Below, in pieces: positions 56,015-64,000 of a stretch of 64,000 nucleotides of DNA (its first letter is position 1; each line of letters opens with the position of its first letter). Source of the stretch: Palleronia pontilimi (GTDB taxonomy: Bacteria; Pseudomonadota; Alphaproteobacteria; Rhodobacterales; Rhodobacteraceae); NCBI RefSeq assembly GCF_016412875.1, contig NZ_JAEKPD010000007.1, positions 248,001 to 312,000 of the forward strand. The letters run 5' to 3'. Position numbers and translations under genes: made by a program. The notes below the pieces were generated by a model, which saw only the letters and a list, made by a program, of their open reading frames with translations, had not been told where the DNA came from and did not search any database.

Positions 56015-56644
56015 ATGCACGACCCCTATGAGCATTACATGAACCTGGTCCCCATGGTGGTCGAACAGACCAGCCGGGGCGAGCGGGCCTACGACATCTT
56101 CTCGCGCCTGCTGAAAGAGCGCATCATCTTCCTGTCCGGCCCGGTCCATGACGGCATGTCGTCGCTGATCGTGGCACAGCTGCTGCACCTGGAAGCCGAG
56201 AACCCGAAAAAGGAAATCTCGATGTATATCAACAGCCCCGGTGGCGTCGTCACCAGCGGTCTGTCGATCTACGACACCATGCAATACATCAAGCCGCCGG
56301 TCAGTACGCTGGTGGTAGGCCAGGCCGCGTCCATGGGATCGCTCCTGCTGACCGCGGGCGAGTCCGGGATGCGCTTCTCGCTGCCCAACAGCCGGGTGAT
56401 GGTCCACCAGCCGTCGGGCGGCTACCAGGGCCAGGCCACGGACATCATGATTCACGCGCAGGAGACGCAGAAGCTGAAGGACCGGCTGAACCAGATCTAC
56501 GTCAAGCATACCGGCCAGCCGCTGAAGAAGGTCGTCGATGCGCTGGAGCGGGACAACTTCATGTCGGCCGAAGACGCCAAGGACTGGGGCCTGATCGACG
56601 AGATCGTCGAAAACCGCCCCAAGGATGAAGATCCGTCGTCCTGA
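56015..56644 (+). CDS. clpP: ATP-dependent Clp protease proteolytic subunit
   Basis: 209 residues. Serine protease with Ser106 in [10 protein letters not shown] and His131 in [11 protein letters not shown]; the N-terminal [19 protein letters not shown] is invariant. ATG 56015 gives the usual alphaproteobacterial length; the frame is open upstream but non-conserved. Paired with clpX 165 bases downstream, with a terminator-like hairpin between them. Confidence 0.97.
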   Translation: MHDPYEHYMNLVPMVVEQTSRGERAYDIFSRLLKERIIFLSGPVHDGMSSLIVAQLLHLEAENPKKEISMYINSPGGVVTSGLSIYDTMQYIKPPVSTLVVGQAASMGSLLLTAGESGMRFSLPNSRVMVHQPSGGYQGQATDIMIHAQETQKLKDRLNQIYVKHTGQPLKKVVDALERDNFMSAEDAKDWGLIDEIVENRPKDEDPSS

Positions 56645-56655
56645 TCGCGGCCCGG

Positions 56656-56685
56656 CCCCGGTGCTTCCCGCGCGCCGGGGTTTTT
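56656..56685 (+). terminator. Intrinsic terminator between clpP and clpX
   Basis: CCCCGGTGC (56656-56664) pairs with GCGCCGGGG (56672-56680), nine pairs including one G-T, over a seven-base loop, followed at once by TTTTT (56681-56685). It implies that clpX has its own promoter in 56686-56809, or that read-through sets the ratio. Confidence 0.85.
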
Positions 56686-56809
56686 GCGATTGCGGGTCAA
56701 AACCCGGTGCCTTAGGCTTGGGGCAGAGGGTAGTACGAGGCGCGGACCACGCGAAAACGCGGATCCGCCGACACCAGTAACGGGTCTTCCGGACCCGGAG
56801 GAACCGACG

Positions 56810-58063
56810 ATGGCGACGAATTCAGGCGAAAGCAAGAACACGCTTTACTGCAGTTTCTGCGGTAAATCCCAGCACGAGGTGCGCAAGCTCATTGCGGGGC
56901 CCACGGTGTTCATCTGCGATGAATGCGTCGAGCTTTGCATGGACATCATCCGCGAAGAGACCAAGTCGGCGGGTCTGAAATCGTCGGACGGTGTGCCCAC
57001 GCCCAAGGAAATCTGCGACGTGCTGGACGATTACGTGATCGGCCAGATGCACGCCAAGCGCGTGCTGTCGGTGGCCGTGCACAATCACTACAAGCGCCTG
57101 AACCACGCGGGCAAATCCGATATCGAGCTGGCGAAATCCAACATCCTGCTGATCGGCCCCACCGGCTGCGGCAAGACGCTTCTGGCGCAGACGCTGGCGC
57201 GCATCTTGGACGTGCCCTTCACCATGGCCGACGCCACGACCCTGACCGAAGCGGGCTATGTGGGCGAGGATGTGGAGAACATCATCCTCAAGCTGCTCCA
57301 GGCGTCCGAGTACAACGTCGAGCGCGCCCAGCGCGGCATCGTCTATATCGACGAGGTCGACAAGATCACCCGGAAGTCCGACAACCCGTCGATCACCCGC
57401 GACGTGTCGGGCGAGGGCGTGCAGCAGGCGCTTCTGAAGATCATGGAAGGCACGGTGGCTAGCGTTCCGCCCCAGGGCGGTCGCAAGCATCCGCAGCAGG
57501 AATTCCTGCAGGTGGACACGACCAACATCCTGTTCATCTGCGGCGGTGCCTTCGCGGGGCTTGAAAAGATCATCTCGGCCCGCGGCAAAGGCAGTGCCAT
57601 CGGCTTCGGCGCCGACGTGAAGGATGCCGAATCCCGCGGCGTGGGCGAAATGTTCGGCGAGCTCGAGCCCGAGGATCTGCTGAAATTCGGCCTGATCCCC
57701 GAATTTGTCGGCCGTCTGCCCGTGATCGCCACGCTGGAGGATCTGGACGAGGACGCGCTGGTCACGATCCTGACCAAGCCGAAGAACGCCCTGGTCAAGC
57801 AGTATCAGCGCCTGTTCGAGCTGGAGGACACGCAGCTCAGCTTCACCGAGGATGCGCTGACGGCCATCGCCAAGCGCGCGATCGAACGCAAGACCGGCGC
57901 GCGCGGCCTGCGCTCGATCATGGAAGACATCTTGCTGGACACCATGTTCGACCTACCCGGGCAGGAAAGCGTGGAAGAGGTCGTGGTGAACGAAGAGGCC
58001 GTCAATTCGGACGCGTCGCCGCTGATGATCCACTCGGAAGGGAAGGAAACCGCGTCGGCCTGA
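56810..58063 (+). CDS. clpX: ATP-dependent Clp protease ATP-binding subunit
   Basis: 417 residues. N-terminal zinc-binding domain CSFCGKSQ and CDECVELC (four Cys), AAA+ domain with Walker A GPTGCGKT at 116-123, Walker [11 protein letters not shown], and the pore/IGF region [16 protein letters not shown]. Unfolds and feeds substrates to ClpP. ATG 56810 has CGGAGGA upstream. Confidence 0.98.
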   Translation: MATNSGESKNTLYCSFCGKSQHEVRKLIAGPTVFICDECVELCMDIIREETKSAGLKSSDGVPTPKEICDVLDDYVIGQMHAKRVLSVAVHNHYKRLNHAGKSDIELAKSNILLIGPTGCGKTLLAQTLARILDVPFTMADATTLTEAGYVGEDVENIILKLLQASEYNVERAQRGIVYIDEVDKITRKSDNPSITRDVSGEGVQQALLKIMEGTVASVPPQGGRKHPQQEFLQVDTTNILFICGGAFAGLEKIISARGKGSAIGFGADVKDAESRGVGEMFGELEPEDLLKFGLIPEFVGRLPVIATLEDLDEDALVTILTKPKNALVKQYQRLFELEDTQLSFTEDALTAIAKRAIERKTGARGLRSIMEDILLDTMFDLPGQESVEEVVVNEEAVNSDASPLMIHSEGKETASA

Positions 58064-58088
58064 CGACGCGGCCTGCTGTGCATCCTTG

Positions 58089-58112
58089 ACGCCGCGGCTT
58101 TGTCCGCGGCGT
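58089..58112. terminator. Hairpin after clpX, possible terminator
   Basis: ACGCCGCGG (58089-58097) pairs perfectly with CCGCGGCGT (58104-58112) across a six-base loop. The downstream side has only TT, so termination would be inefficient. It lies between clpX and the convergent exported protein. Confidence 0.5.
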
Positions 58113-58142
58113 TCGACCGTCAGCGCAGGTATTCCAAACTTT

Positions 58143-58478
58143 TCAGCGGGTTTCCCCATCTCCGGGCATCGCGTCGATCCTCTGGAGGGTGTCGGCGCGC
58201 TTCCGGTCGCTTTCGGTGCCGCGGATCGTCGCAAGCGGCCCGGTCACCAAGATCCGCTCGGCCCGCTGGCGCTCGGCGATTTGCTTCACCAGGTCGATCG
58301 ACAGCGCCAACAGCGACAGCGGGCGCGGTTCGGGATCATAGCTCACCTGCAGGATCTTCGAGCGGTCGAAGGACTTGATGTCCGCAAGGTCGAACACGCC
58401 GGTCGCGCCGCCAGCGCTGAACGCCGTCATCGCCAGGGCCAGGGCGCAAGTGCACAGCATCAGTCTAATGAGGCGCAT
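58143..58478 (-). CDS. Small exported protein, function unknown
   Basis: 111 residues from ATG 58478, which has AAGGGAA upstream. A signal peptide RLMLCTCALALAMTAFSAG is followed by a mostly helical mature part (LALSIDLVKQIAERQRAERIL). No family recognised. Convergent with clpX and divergent from the RidA gene. Confidence 0.65.
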   Translation of the reverse strand: MRLIRLMLCTCALALAMTAFSAGGATGVFDLADIKSFDRSKILQVSYDPEPRPLSLLALSIDLVKQIAERQRAERILVTGPLATIRGTESDRKRADTLQRIDAMPGDGETR

Positions 58479-58563
58479 GGGCAGATTCCCTTTCTTGGCC
58501 CTTCCGTTCGGCCGAAGGATCGGGAAAGCTTCCGGCGAAATTATGACGAAAGGGTTAAGGACG

Positions 58564-58950
58564 ATGGAGCGCATCGGAACGGGCACACCTTTCGAAGCAC
58601 AGATCGGCTACGCCCGTGCCGTGGTCTGCGACGGATGGGTCTTCGTGTCGGGCACCACCGGCTATGACTACGCCACGATGCGGATGCCGCCCGGCATCGA
58701 GGATCAGTGCCGCAACGCGCTTGCGACCATCGAAGGCGCGCTGGCGCGGGTCGGGGCCGGGCTGCACGACGTGGTGCGCGTGCGCTACATTCTGCCCGAT
58801 CCGGCCGATTGGCCCGCCTGCTGGCCCCTGACGCGCGCGGCCTTTGGCGACGCGCCGCCCGCGGCCACGATGATCTCGGCCGGGCTGCAAGCGCCTGAGA
58901 TGCGGATCGAGATCGAGGTGACGGCGCGCTTGCCCACTGGACGCCCATGA
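58564..58950 (+). CDS. RidA family protein (YjgF-like)
   Basis: 128 residues from ATG 58564 (TTAAGGA upstream); ATG 58543 would add seven. Signature: [40 protein letters not shown] and [12 protein letters not shown]. RidA deaminates reactive enamines, but this sequence belongs to a divergent RidA subgroup and its substrate is not certain. Confidence 0.88.
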   Translation: MERIGTGTPFEAQIGYARAVVCDGWVFVSGTTGYDYATMRMPPGIEDQCRNALATIEGALARVGAGLHDVVRVRYILPDPADWPACWPLTRAAFGDAPPAATMISAGLQAPEMRIEIEVTARLPTGRP

Positions 58951-58993
58951 CCCTTTGCGCCATATGTCAGGCACCCCCTACCGGAGCCCGACC

Positions 58994-59377
58994 ATGAGCA
59001 TTCTGAGCAAGATCCTGAGCGCCGTGACCTGGTGGAACGGGGGCACTTTGAACACGCGGCTCTGGTCTTGGCGCAAAGGTACGCGCGTCGGCGAAGACGA
59101 TCAGGGCAACGTGTTCTACCAGACCGCCGACGGCAGCCGTCGCTGGGTCATGTATAACGGCCTGGTCGAAGGCAGCCGCGTCAGCCCCGAATGGCACGGC
59201 TGGCTGCACCACACCTGGGACGAGCCGCCGACCGAGCGGCCCTTGCCGAAAAAGGCGTGGGAAAAGCCGCATCTGCCCAACCTGACCGGCACGCCCGCCG
59301 CCTATGCGCCCGCGGGCTCGATCCGGCGCGAAGAGCCCAAGCCCCGCGCCGATTACGAGGCGTGGAGCCCCGAATGA
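58994..59377 (+). CDS. NADH:ubiquinone oxidoreductase accessory subunit NDUFA12 homolog
   Basis: 127 residues. The 17.2-kDa complex I subunit found in alphaproteobacteria and mitochondria: [52 protein letters not shown]-type core and [21 protein letters not shown] 58994. It overlaps the next gene by ATGA. Confidence 0.94.
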   Translation: MSILSKILSAVTWWNGGTLNTRLWSWRKGTRVGEDDQGNVFYQTADGSRRWVMYNGLVEGSRVSPEWHGWLHHTWDEPPTERPLPKKAWEKPHLPNLTGTPAAYAPAGSIRREEPKPRADYEAWSPE

Positions 59378-59757
59378 TCCGCCCGCTGGCCGCCCTTTTG
59401 TTGGCGCTGGCCCCGGGCATCGCGCAGGCGCAGTTCCGCGATACCTCGGTCACGCAGGTGCCGACCGACCGCGCGGGCGGCGTCGTTCTGCGCGGGCTCG
59501 ACCGGACCACGGGCGATGTGCGCGACATGGAGCTGCGCCAGGGCGAAACGCAGGCCCTGGGAAACCTGCAGGTCACGCTGGGCGAATGCCGCTATCCGCA
59601 GAACAACCCGTCGGGCAACGCGTTCGCCTATCTCGTGATCCGGGAAGCGGGCGTCGAGCAACCGGCCTTCACCGGCTGGATGATCGCGGCGTCGCCCGCC
59701 CTGAGCGCGCTGGAACACCGCCGCTACGACGTCTGGGTCATGCGCTGCAATAGCTGA
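59374..59757 (+). CDS. Exported DUF2155 protein
   Basis: 127 residues. Signal peptide [22 protein letters not shown]2155 core: [35 protein letters not shown] and [23 protein letters not shown]. Function unknown, usually next to the NDUFA12 homolog and aat as here. The start overlaps the previous stop; its last 34 bases overlap the convergent aat. Confidence 0.92.
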   Translation: MIRPLAALLLALAPGIAQAQFRDTSVTQVPTDRAGGVVLRGLDRTTGDVRDMELRQGETQALGNLQVTLGECRYPQNNPSGNAFAYLVIREAGVEQPAFTGWMIAASPALSALEHRRYDVWVMRCNS

Positions 59758-60395
59758 TCGGGCGTGGGCACCGGCGCCTGCGGGGTGAAGCGCGCCCGCT
59801 GCACCAGCGCCTCGGCCAGGCGCGCCCGGTAGGTGGCGCGCGGGATCTCGACGGCCCCCAGCGTTGCCAGGTGGTTCGTCAGGAACTGGGTGTCGAACAG
59901 TTGAAATCCGTCCTGGCGCAGCCGGTCGACCAGGTAGGCCAGCGCGATCTTCGACGCATCGCGGCGGCGTGAGAACATGGATTCCCCGAAGAAGGCCGCG
60001 CCAAGGACCACGCCGTAAACGCCGCCCGCCAGGATGTCGCCGTCCCAGACCTCGATCGAATGGGCCACGCCCGCGGCGTGCAGGTCGCGATAGAGACCGG
60101 CGATCGTGTCGTTGATCCAGGTTTCGTCCCGGTCCGCGCAGCCCGCGACGACGCCCGCGAAATCGCGGTCGAAGCTGACGGTGAAAGGCTGCGCCCGGAT
60201 CCGGCGGCGCAGCGATCGCGAGATCCGAAAGGCGTCCAGCGGCAGCACCCCGCGCTGGCGCGGATCGACCCAGAAGATATCGTCCGCCCCGCGTCCTTCG
60301 GCCATGGGAAAGACGCCTTGCGCGTATGCCTGCACCAGTAGCTCGGGCGTGATGCGCGGGCTGGCGCCCCCTATTGGAGGTTCGTTTCCAGCCAA
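59724..60395 (-). CDS. aat: Leucyl/phenylalanyl-tRNA--protein transferase
   Basis: 223 residues. N-end rule enzyme attaching Leu/Phe to N-terminal Lys/Arg. Signatures: [47 protein letters not shown] and [18 protein letters not shown]. It overlaps the accC 3' end by 25 bases if ATG 60395 is used. Confidence 0.95.
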   Translation of the reverse strand: MAGNEPPIGGASPRITPELLVQAYAQGVFPMAEGRGADDIFWVDPRQRGVLPLDAFRISRSLRRRIRAQPFTVSFDRDFAGVVAGCADRDETWINDTIAGLYRDLHAAGVAHSIEVWDGDILAGGVYGVVLGAAFFGESMFSRRRDASKIALAYLVDRLRQDGFQLFDTQFLTNHLATLGAVEIPRATYRARLAEALVQRARFTPQAPVPTPDQLLQRMTQTS

Positions 60396-61717
60396 TGTTC
60401 CAGCCAGTGGATCGTGTAATCGCCACTCTGGATCGCGGGCTCCTGCAGCAGCGCGTGGAACAGCGGCACCGTGGTGTCGACGCCGTCGATGATCAATTCG
60501 CCCAGCGCGCGCTCGAGCCGCGCGAGCGCTTCGGGGCGGTCGCGGCCGTGCACGATCAGTTTGCCGATCAGCGAATCGTAGTAGGGCGGGATCGTGTAGC
60601 CGTCGTAAAGGGCGCTATCCATGCGCACGCCCAGACCGCCGGGCGCATGGTATTGCGAGATCCTGCCGGGCGACGGGTTGAATTTGGGCAGCTTTTCCGC
60701 GTTCAGACGCACCTCGATCGCGTGGCCGTTCAGCGCAAGCGTGTCCTGATCGAACTCCATCGGCAGGCCCGCCGCCACGCGGATCTGCTCGCGCACCAGG
60801 TCGATGCCGAAGATGGCTTCGGTGACGGGATGTTCGACCTGCAGGCGGGTGTTCATCTCGATGAAGAAGAATTCGCCGTTCTCGTACAGGAATTCGATCG
60901 TTCCGGCGCCGGAATACTTCATCTCGGCCACCGCATCGGCGCAGGTCTTGCCGATCTCGGCGCGCTGTTCGGCGCTGATGGAGGGCCCGGGGGCTTCTTC
61001 CAGCACCTTCTGGTGGCGGCGCTGCAGCGAGCAGTCCCGCTCGCCCAGGTGCACCGCGCGGCCCTTGCCGTCGCCGAAGACCTGGATCTCGATATGGCGC
61101 GGGGTGCCCAGGTATTTCTCGATGTAGACCTCGTCGTTGCCGAAGGCCGCCTTGGCTTCCGAGCGCGCGGTCTGCCACGCGCTTTCCAGGTCGTCCGCGG
61201 TCCGGGCAAGTTTCATGCCGCGTCCGCCACCCCCGGCCGTGGCCTTGATGATGACCGGAAAACCCATGTCGCCCGCCAGCGCGCGCGCGGTCTCGAGATC
61301 GGGCACGCCGCCCTCGGATCCGGGGACGCAGGGCACGCCCAGCTTCTTCATCGTCTCCTTGGCGGTGATCTTGTCGCCCATCATGCGGATATGTTCGGCC
61401 GAGGGGCCGATGAAGGTGATCTCGTGATCCTCGACGATCTGCACGAAATTGGCGTTTTCGGACAGAAAACCATAGCCCGGGTGGATCGCCTGTGCGCCGG
61501 TCACCTCGCAGGCCGAGATGATGTTGGGAAAGCTGAGATAACTTTTGCCCGCGGCGGGGGGGCCGATACAGACGGATTCGTCGGCCATTCTGACATGCAT
61601 CGCGTCGGCGTCGGCGGTCGAATGGACGGCGACGGTGCCGATGCCCATCTCGCGCGCGGCGCGGATCACGCGAAGGGCGATTTCGCCGCGATTGGCGATC
61701 AGGATCTTGTCGAACAT
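60371..61717 (-). CDS. accC: Acetyl-CoA carboxylase biotin carboxylase subunit
   Basis: 448 residues. ATP-grasp enzyme carboxylating the biotin on AccB. N-terminus [17 protein letters not shown], the glycine-rich loop [11 protein letters not shown] near 160, [37 protein letters not shown] 61717 lies eight bases after the accB stop. Forms the accBC operon; aat follows. Confidence 0.98.
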   Translation of the reverse strand: MFDKILIANRGEIALRVIRAAREMGIGTVAVHSTADADAMHVRMADESVCIGPPAAGKSYLSFPNIISACEVTGAQAIHPGYGFLSENANFVQIVEDHEITFIGPSAEHIRMMGDKITAKETMKKLGVPCVPGSEGGVPDLETARALAGDMGFPVIIKATAGGGGRGMKLARTADDLESAWQTARSEAKAAFGNDEVYIEKYLGTPRHIEIQVFGDGKGRAVHLGERDCSLQRRHQKVLEEAPGPSISAEQRAEIGKTCADAVAEMKYSGAGTIEFLYENGEFFFIEMNTRLQVEHPVTEAIFGIDLVREQIRVAAGLPMEFDQDTLALNGHAIEVRLNAEKLPKFNPSPGRISQYHAPGGLGVRMDSALYDGYTIPPYYDSLIGKLIVHGRDRPEALARLERALGELIIDGVDTTVPLFHALLQEPAIQSGDYTIHWLEHWLETNLQ

Positions 61718-61725
61718 GATCGCCC

Positions 61726-62220
61726 CTATTCGATGACCATGAGGGGCGCGCCGAATTCCACGGGCGCGCCGTCCTCGACCAGGATCCGCTTGACCGTGCC
61801 CGCGCGCGGCGCGGGGATCTGGTTCATCGTCTTCATGGCCTCGACGATCAGAAGCGTCTGGCCTTCCTTCACCTTGTCGCCCACAGACACGAAGTCCGGC
61901 GCGCCCGGCTCGGGCGCCATGTAGACGGTTCCGACCATGGGGGACGTCACGGCACCGGGCTGGGAGGCGGGATCGGACCTTTCGGCGGGCGCGCCTTCGT
62001 CCTGCGCCGCCGGGGGTGCGGCGGGCGCGGCTTGCGCCTGCGGTGCGGGGGCATAAGCCGGGGCGGGGGCGACAAACTGGCCACGGCTGACACGCACATC
62101 CAGGCTGTCATCCTCGCCGTATTCGCGCTTCACGCGCAACTCGGTCAGATCGTTCTCACGCAGAAGCTCGGCCAGTGCCTTGATGAAGGTCACGTCGGAT
62201 TTGTGCGGGGTTTCGGTCAT
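61726..62220 (-). CDS. accB: Acetyl-CoA carboxylase biotin carboxyl carrier protein
   Basis: 164 residues. Helical N-terminus, Ala/Pro-rich flexible linker (about 51-90), and the biotinyl domain with the acceptor Lys130 in [12 protein letters not shown]. First gene of accBC, the first committed step of fatty acid synthesis. Confidence 0.97.
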   Translation of the reverse strand: MTETPHKSDVTFIKALAELLRENDLTELRVKREYGEDDSLDVRVSRGQFVAPAPAYAPAPQAQAAPAAPPAAQDEGAPAERSDPASQPGAVTSPMVGTVYMAPEPGAPDFVSVGDKVKEGQTLLIVEAMKTMNQIPAPRAGTVKRILVEDGAPVEFGAPLMVIE

Positions 62221-62340
62221 GCCATCGGATTCCCATCTGCCGTTCCCTTTCGCGGGAAACTGTTGTCCTTGCTCTATAAGCTAGGCGGCAACAGGTGGAA
62301 AGCGACTTGGCCGAATCGGACCGGCGCTGTGGTTTCCGGC

Positions 62341-62622
62341 TCAGAGCACCCGGTTCATGGTGCCGCGCAGCACTTGCGTCGCGGGGTATGTCTGCGCGCC
62401 GTCGGCGGCCTGGCTTTCCTGCGGCCCGACCACGCGCTGCCTGGCCTGCAATTGCTCCAGCGTCGTCATCGCGAAGGTGGGTCGCGGACCGGACGGACCG
62501 TCGGGATCCTGTTTCACGCTGGAAATCACCGCATCGTTGCGCCTGGCAAGGGCGGCGGCATGGCCCGCCGGGCTCATCCGCAGGGTGGCGATCTCCTTCG
62601 GGAAGCTCAAAGCATCGATCAT
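62341..62622 (-). CDS. Small conserved-looking protein, function unknown
   Basis: 93 residues from ATG 62622, with GAGGTG upstream. Sequence MIDALSFPKEIATLRMSPAG, then a Gln/Ala-rich segment with TLEQLQARQRVVGPQE; no signal peptide or membrane helix. I do not recognise a family. Convergent position upstream of accB with a 120-base gap. Confidence 0.55.
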   Translation of the reverse strand: MIDALSFPKEIATLRMSPAGHAAALARRNDAVISSVKQDPDGPSGPRPTFAMTTLEQLQARQRVVGPQESQAADGAQTYPATQVLRGTMNRVL

Positions 62623-62742
62623 GGGGGCACCTCGGTTCCTTTTTCCTGACACGATTTGCATCCGTCCAATTTGCGCCCCGAATCGTAACAGAACCTTAAT
62701 GACACACTGGAATTTCGGCGGCATTTGAGCGAAGAGGTCCGC

Positions 62743-62770
62743 TTGACTGCCAAGGCGGCTCTGATAGCGT
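62743..62770 (+). promoter_or_regulatory. Possible sigma-70 promoter
   Basis: TTGACT (62743-62748) and TAGCGT (62765-62770), spaced by 16 bases, about 40 bases before the GTG start of the small exported protein at 62810. Confidence 0.4.
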
Positions 62771-62809
62771 CGCGCGGGTTCGAAAACCACAATTCCGGGG
62801 GATGCACGG

Positions 62810-63067
62810 GTGAAGACGCTTCTGATGATCGCGCTGGTGACCGCCGCGCCCGCCACGTGCAGCCTGAGCGACGACGCGCCAGGAACGGTGCGCAACGTGT
62901 CGCCCGCAGCCTTGGCGGCCCTGCCGCGCGGCATTGATCCGGGCTTCCTGATCAAGGACGAGAACGGCTGCTACGGGATCGCGCTTGAAGCCACGGAAAC
63001 GCCCAGCGGACCGCCGCTTCTGAACGCCGCGGGCCAGCAGGTCTGTGATGGCGACGCCGCCGCCTGA
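62810..63067 (+). CDS. Small exported protein, function unknown
   Basis: 85 residues from GTG 62810. Signal-like MKTLLMIALVTAAPATC, followed by a short mature region with NVSPAALAALPRGIDPGFLI and two cysteines (NGCYG, QVCDG). No family recognised. A plausible promoter lies upstream. Its 3' end overlaps the DUF1989 gene by 20 bases. Confidence 0.6.
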   Translation: MKTLLMIALVTAAPATCSLSDDAPGTVRNVSPAALAALPRGIDPGFLIKDENGCYGIALEATETPSGPPLLNAAGQQVCDGDAAA

Positions 63068-63875
63068 CGCGGATGCCCGCCGGGCCGTGAAGCCCGTCAT
63101 CTGCTATCCCGCCGACAGCTTACCGCCCGCCAGGGGCGCGGTGCCGCTTGCCGACGCGCCCCACACCCAGGTCCAGGTGCCGCCGCGGGACGCGCGCAGC
63201 ATCACCGTCTCGGCGGGCCATGTCCTGCGCATCCTGTGCCCCGATGGCCCGCAAGTGGGCGATCTGAACCTGTTCGCAGCCGACAACCTGGACGAGCGGT
63301 TCTATAGCGGCAAGACCCGCGCGCTGCACGGCAGCCACGTGGGGGTCGGCGATCGGCTCTGGTCGGGCTTTCCCTACCTGCGGCCCATGGCCACCATCGT
63401 TGCCGACAGCCTACACTGGTACGGCGTGGACGCGTTCGGCGGGCGCGTCCATGACGTGATCGGCACCCGCTGCGACCCCTACACCGCGCATCTGCTGAGT
63501 GGCCAGACCTACCACCAGTGCTGCCATTCCAACCTGACGCGCGCGCTGGCCGATCATGCCGGGCTGGACCTGCGCCAAGCCGAGCGCCATGTCCACGACG
63601 TGCTGAACGTGTTCATGTGCACCGGCTTCGACCGCGCCACGGGGCAGTATTTCATGAAGTCCACGCCCGCGCGGGCCGGAGATCACCTGGACCTGCTGGC
63701 CGAGATCGACCTGCTGGCCGTTCTGAGCGCCTGTCCGGGCGGCGATTGCGGGTCCGAGCATTCGTCGGATGCCGCCATATGCCATCCGCTCAGGATGGAG
63801 GTGTTCGCGCCGCGCGATCCGGTGACGCACGAGGCGCCGCGCCCGAACGGCTATGACCGCAGCCATGGGCGCTGA
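63048..63875 (+). CDS. DUF1989 (urea carboxylase-associated) family protein
   Basis: 275 residues. DUF1989 pattern: GHVLRILCPDGPQVGDLNLFA, HGSHVGVGDRLWS, GTRCDPYTAHLLSG, VHDVLNVFMCTGFD and SACPGGDCG. Cysteines C-x-x-C-like and His residues suggest metal binding. Members are found with urea carboxylase or aminomethyltransferase genes; function not established. ATG 63048 (GTG 63045 just before it). Confidence 0.88.
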   Translation: MATPPPDADARRAVKPVICYPADSLPPARGAVPLADAPHTQVQVPPRDARSITVSAGHVLRILCPDGPQVGDLNLFAADNLDERFYSGKTRALHGSHVGVGDRLWSGFPYLRPMATIVADSLHWYGVDAFGGRVHDVIGTRCDPYTAHLLSGQTYHQCCHSNLTRALADHAGLDLRQAERHVHDVLNVFMCTGFDRATGQYFMKSTPARAGDHLDLLAEIDLLAVLSACPGGDCGSEHSSDAAICHPLRMEVFAPRDPVTHEAPRPNGYDRSHGR

Positions 63876-63878
63876 GCG

Positions 63879-64000
63879 TTAGCCGGGGTTGCCGCGGGCC
63901 TTCGCGTCGGCGTCGAGCCCGTCCCACCAATCGGCGTAGCTGGAATTCCACGGCGCCTTGCGCGTCTCGTCGGGGGCGTCGTCGTCCCACCAGACCGGGC
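63879..64000 (-). CDS. C-terminal end of an unrecognised protein, cut by window
   Basis: A minus-strand frame is open from base 64000 to the TAA at 63879-63881 (40 codons). It ends KAPWNSSYADWWDGLDADAK and so on, preceded by VWWDDDAPDETR: acidic and rich in Trp. The length cannot be known; G/C-ending codons support coding. Convergent with the DUF1989 gene, 3 bases apart. No family can be assigned. Confidence 0.6.
   Translation of the reverse strand, partial: PVWWDDDAPDETRKAPWNSSYADWWDGLDADAKARGNPG

Noticed and set aside
60374-61924. 516-codon plus-strand frame over accC
   Set aside because: Shadow of accC, which has complete ATP-grasp motifs.
1-64000. CRISPR arrays, prophage, integrase, IS elements, rRNA and tRNA genes
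   Set aside because: No regularly spaced repeats, transposase or integrase motifs, or tRNA/rRNA-like sequences were seen in either strand.

Overview
The window reads as a chromosomal segment of a high-GC alphaproteobacterium of the Rhodobacteraceae/Roseobacter type. The clues are a TRAP transporter, cobS/cobT with a nearby J-domain protein and BolA, an NDUFA12 homolog next to a DUF2155 protein and aat-accC-accB, fused pntA with pntB, a tatABC-DUF815 run, DUF1989 and DUF2256 proteins, and strong G/C third-position bias. I saw no rRNA, tRNA, CRISPR, transposase, integrase or phage gene. Coding density is high and no gene-free stretch exceeds 300 bases.

Layout. 1-3.7 kb: 5' part of aspartate kinase (-), PsiE-like protein, and an FAD monooxygenase with an NTF2-like N-terminus, followed and preceded by copies of a double-palindrome repeat. 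3.8-11.3 kb: a nine-gene locus, on one side TRAP DctP/DctM/DctQ, flavin reductase, aldo/keto reductase and an SsuD-like monooxygenase (-), and divergent to them a GntR regulator and a Gfo/Idh/MocA protein (+). The enzyme set matches the oxygenolytic sulfoquinovose (sulfo-SMO) pathway with a TRAP importer; this is the most interesting hypothesis here. 11.5-14.1 kb: tatA-tatB-tatC and a DUF815 ATPase. 14.1-18.9 kb (-): SMP-30-like protein, NlpD-like lipoprotein, pcm, surE, an SDR. 19.1-24.0 kb: small membrane protein, DUF4440-like protein, ClC channel, DUF427, aminopeptidase P. 24.1-31.5 kb: cobT, cobS, J-domain protein (-) interleaved with plus-strand inserts (PRC-barrel protein; ECF sigma/RskA-type anti-sigma/MsrB module and a possible sRNA), then bolA and a DUF4177-like protein. 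31.7-39.0 kb: gatB, two tandem lysozyme-fold exported proteins, an acyltransferase, a DJ-1/PfpI protein, pepN. 39.1-43.1 kb (+): a tightly coupled run of small membrane protein, DUF2256, glcB, GlcG-like, a candidate 54-aa ORF and a class-I glutamine amidotransferase. 43.1-49.9 kb: two exported proteins, an SDR, an ICMT-like protein, pntA-pntB, a Ca/Na antiporter. 50.2-54.6 kb (-): photolyase-like protein, glpD, glpK. 54.7-58.1 kb (+): iron alcohol dehydrogenase, clpP, clpX. 58.1-64 kb: RidA, NDUFA12, DUF2155, aat, accC-accB, small exported proteins, a DUF1989 protein, and the 3' end of a further gene.

Functional links: the tat system can serve the Tat-like signals seen on the SMP-30-like protein and MsrB; glpD-glpK handle glycerol, which would also be released from sulfoquinovosyl glycerol; the ECF-RskA-MsrB module looks like an envelope oxidative-stress response; glcB-glcG act in glyoxylate use; accB-accC start fatty acid synthesis; clpP-clpX form the general protease. 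Starts were chosen from ribosome binding sites, conserved N-termini and spacing to neighbours. Similarity calls come from reading protein motifs, not from database searches.
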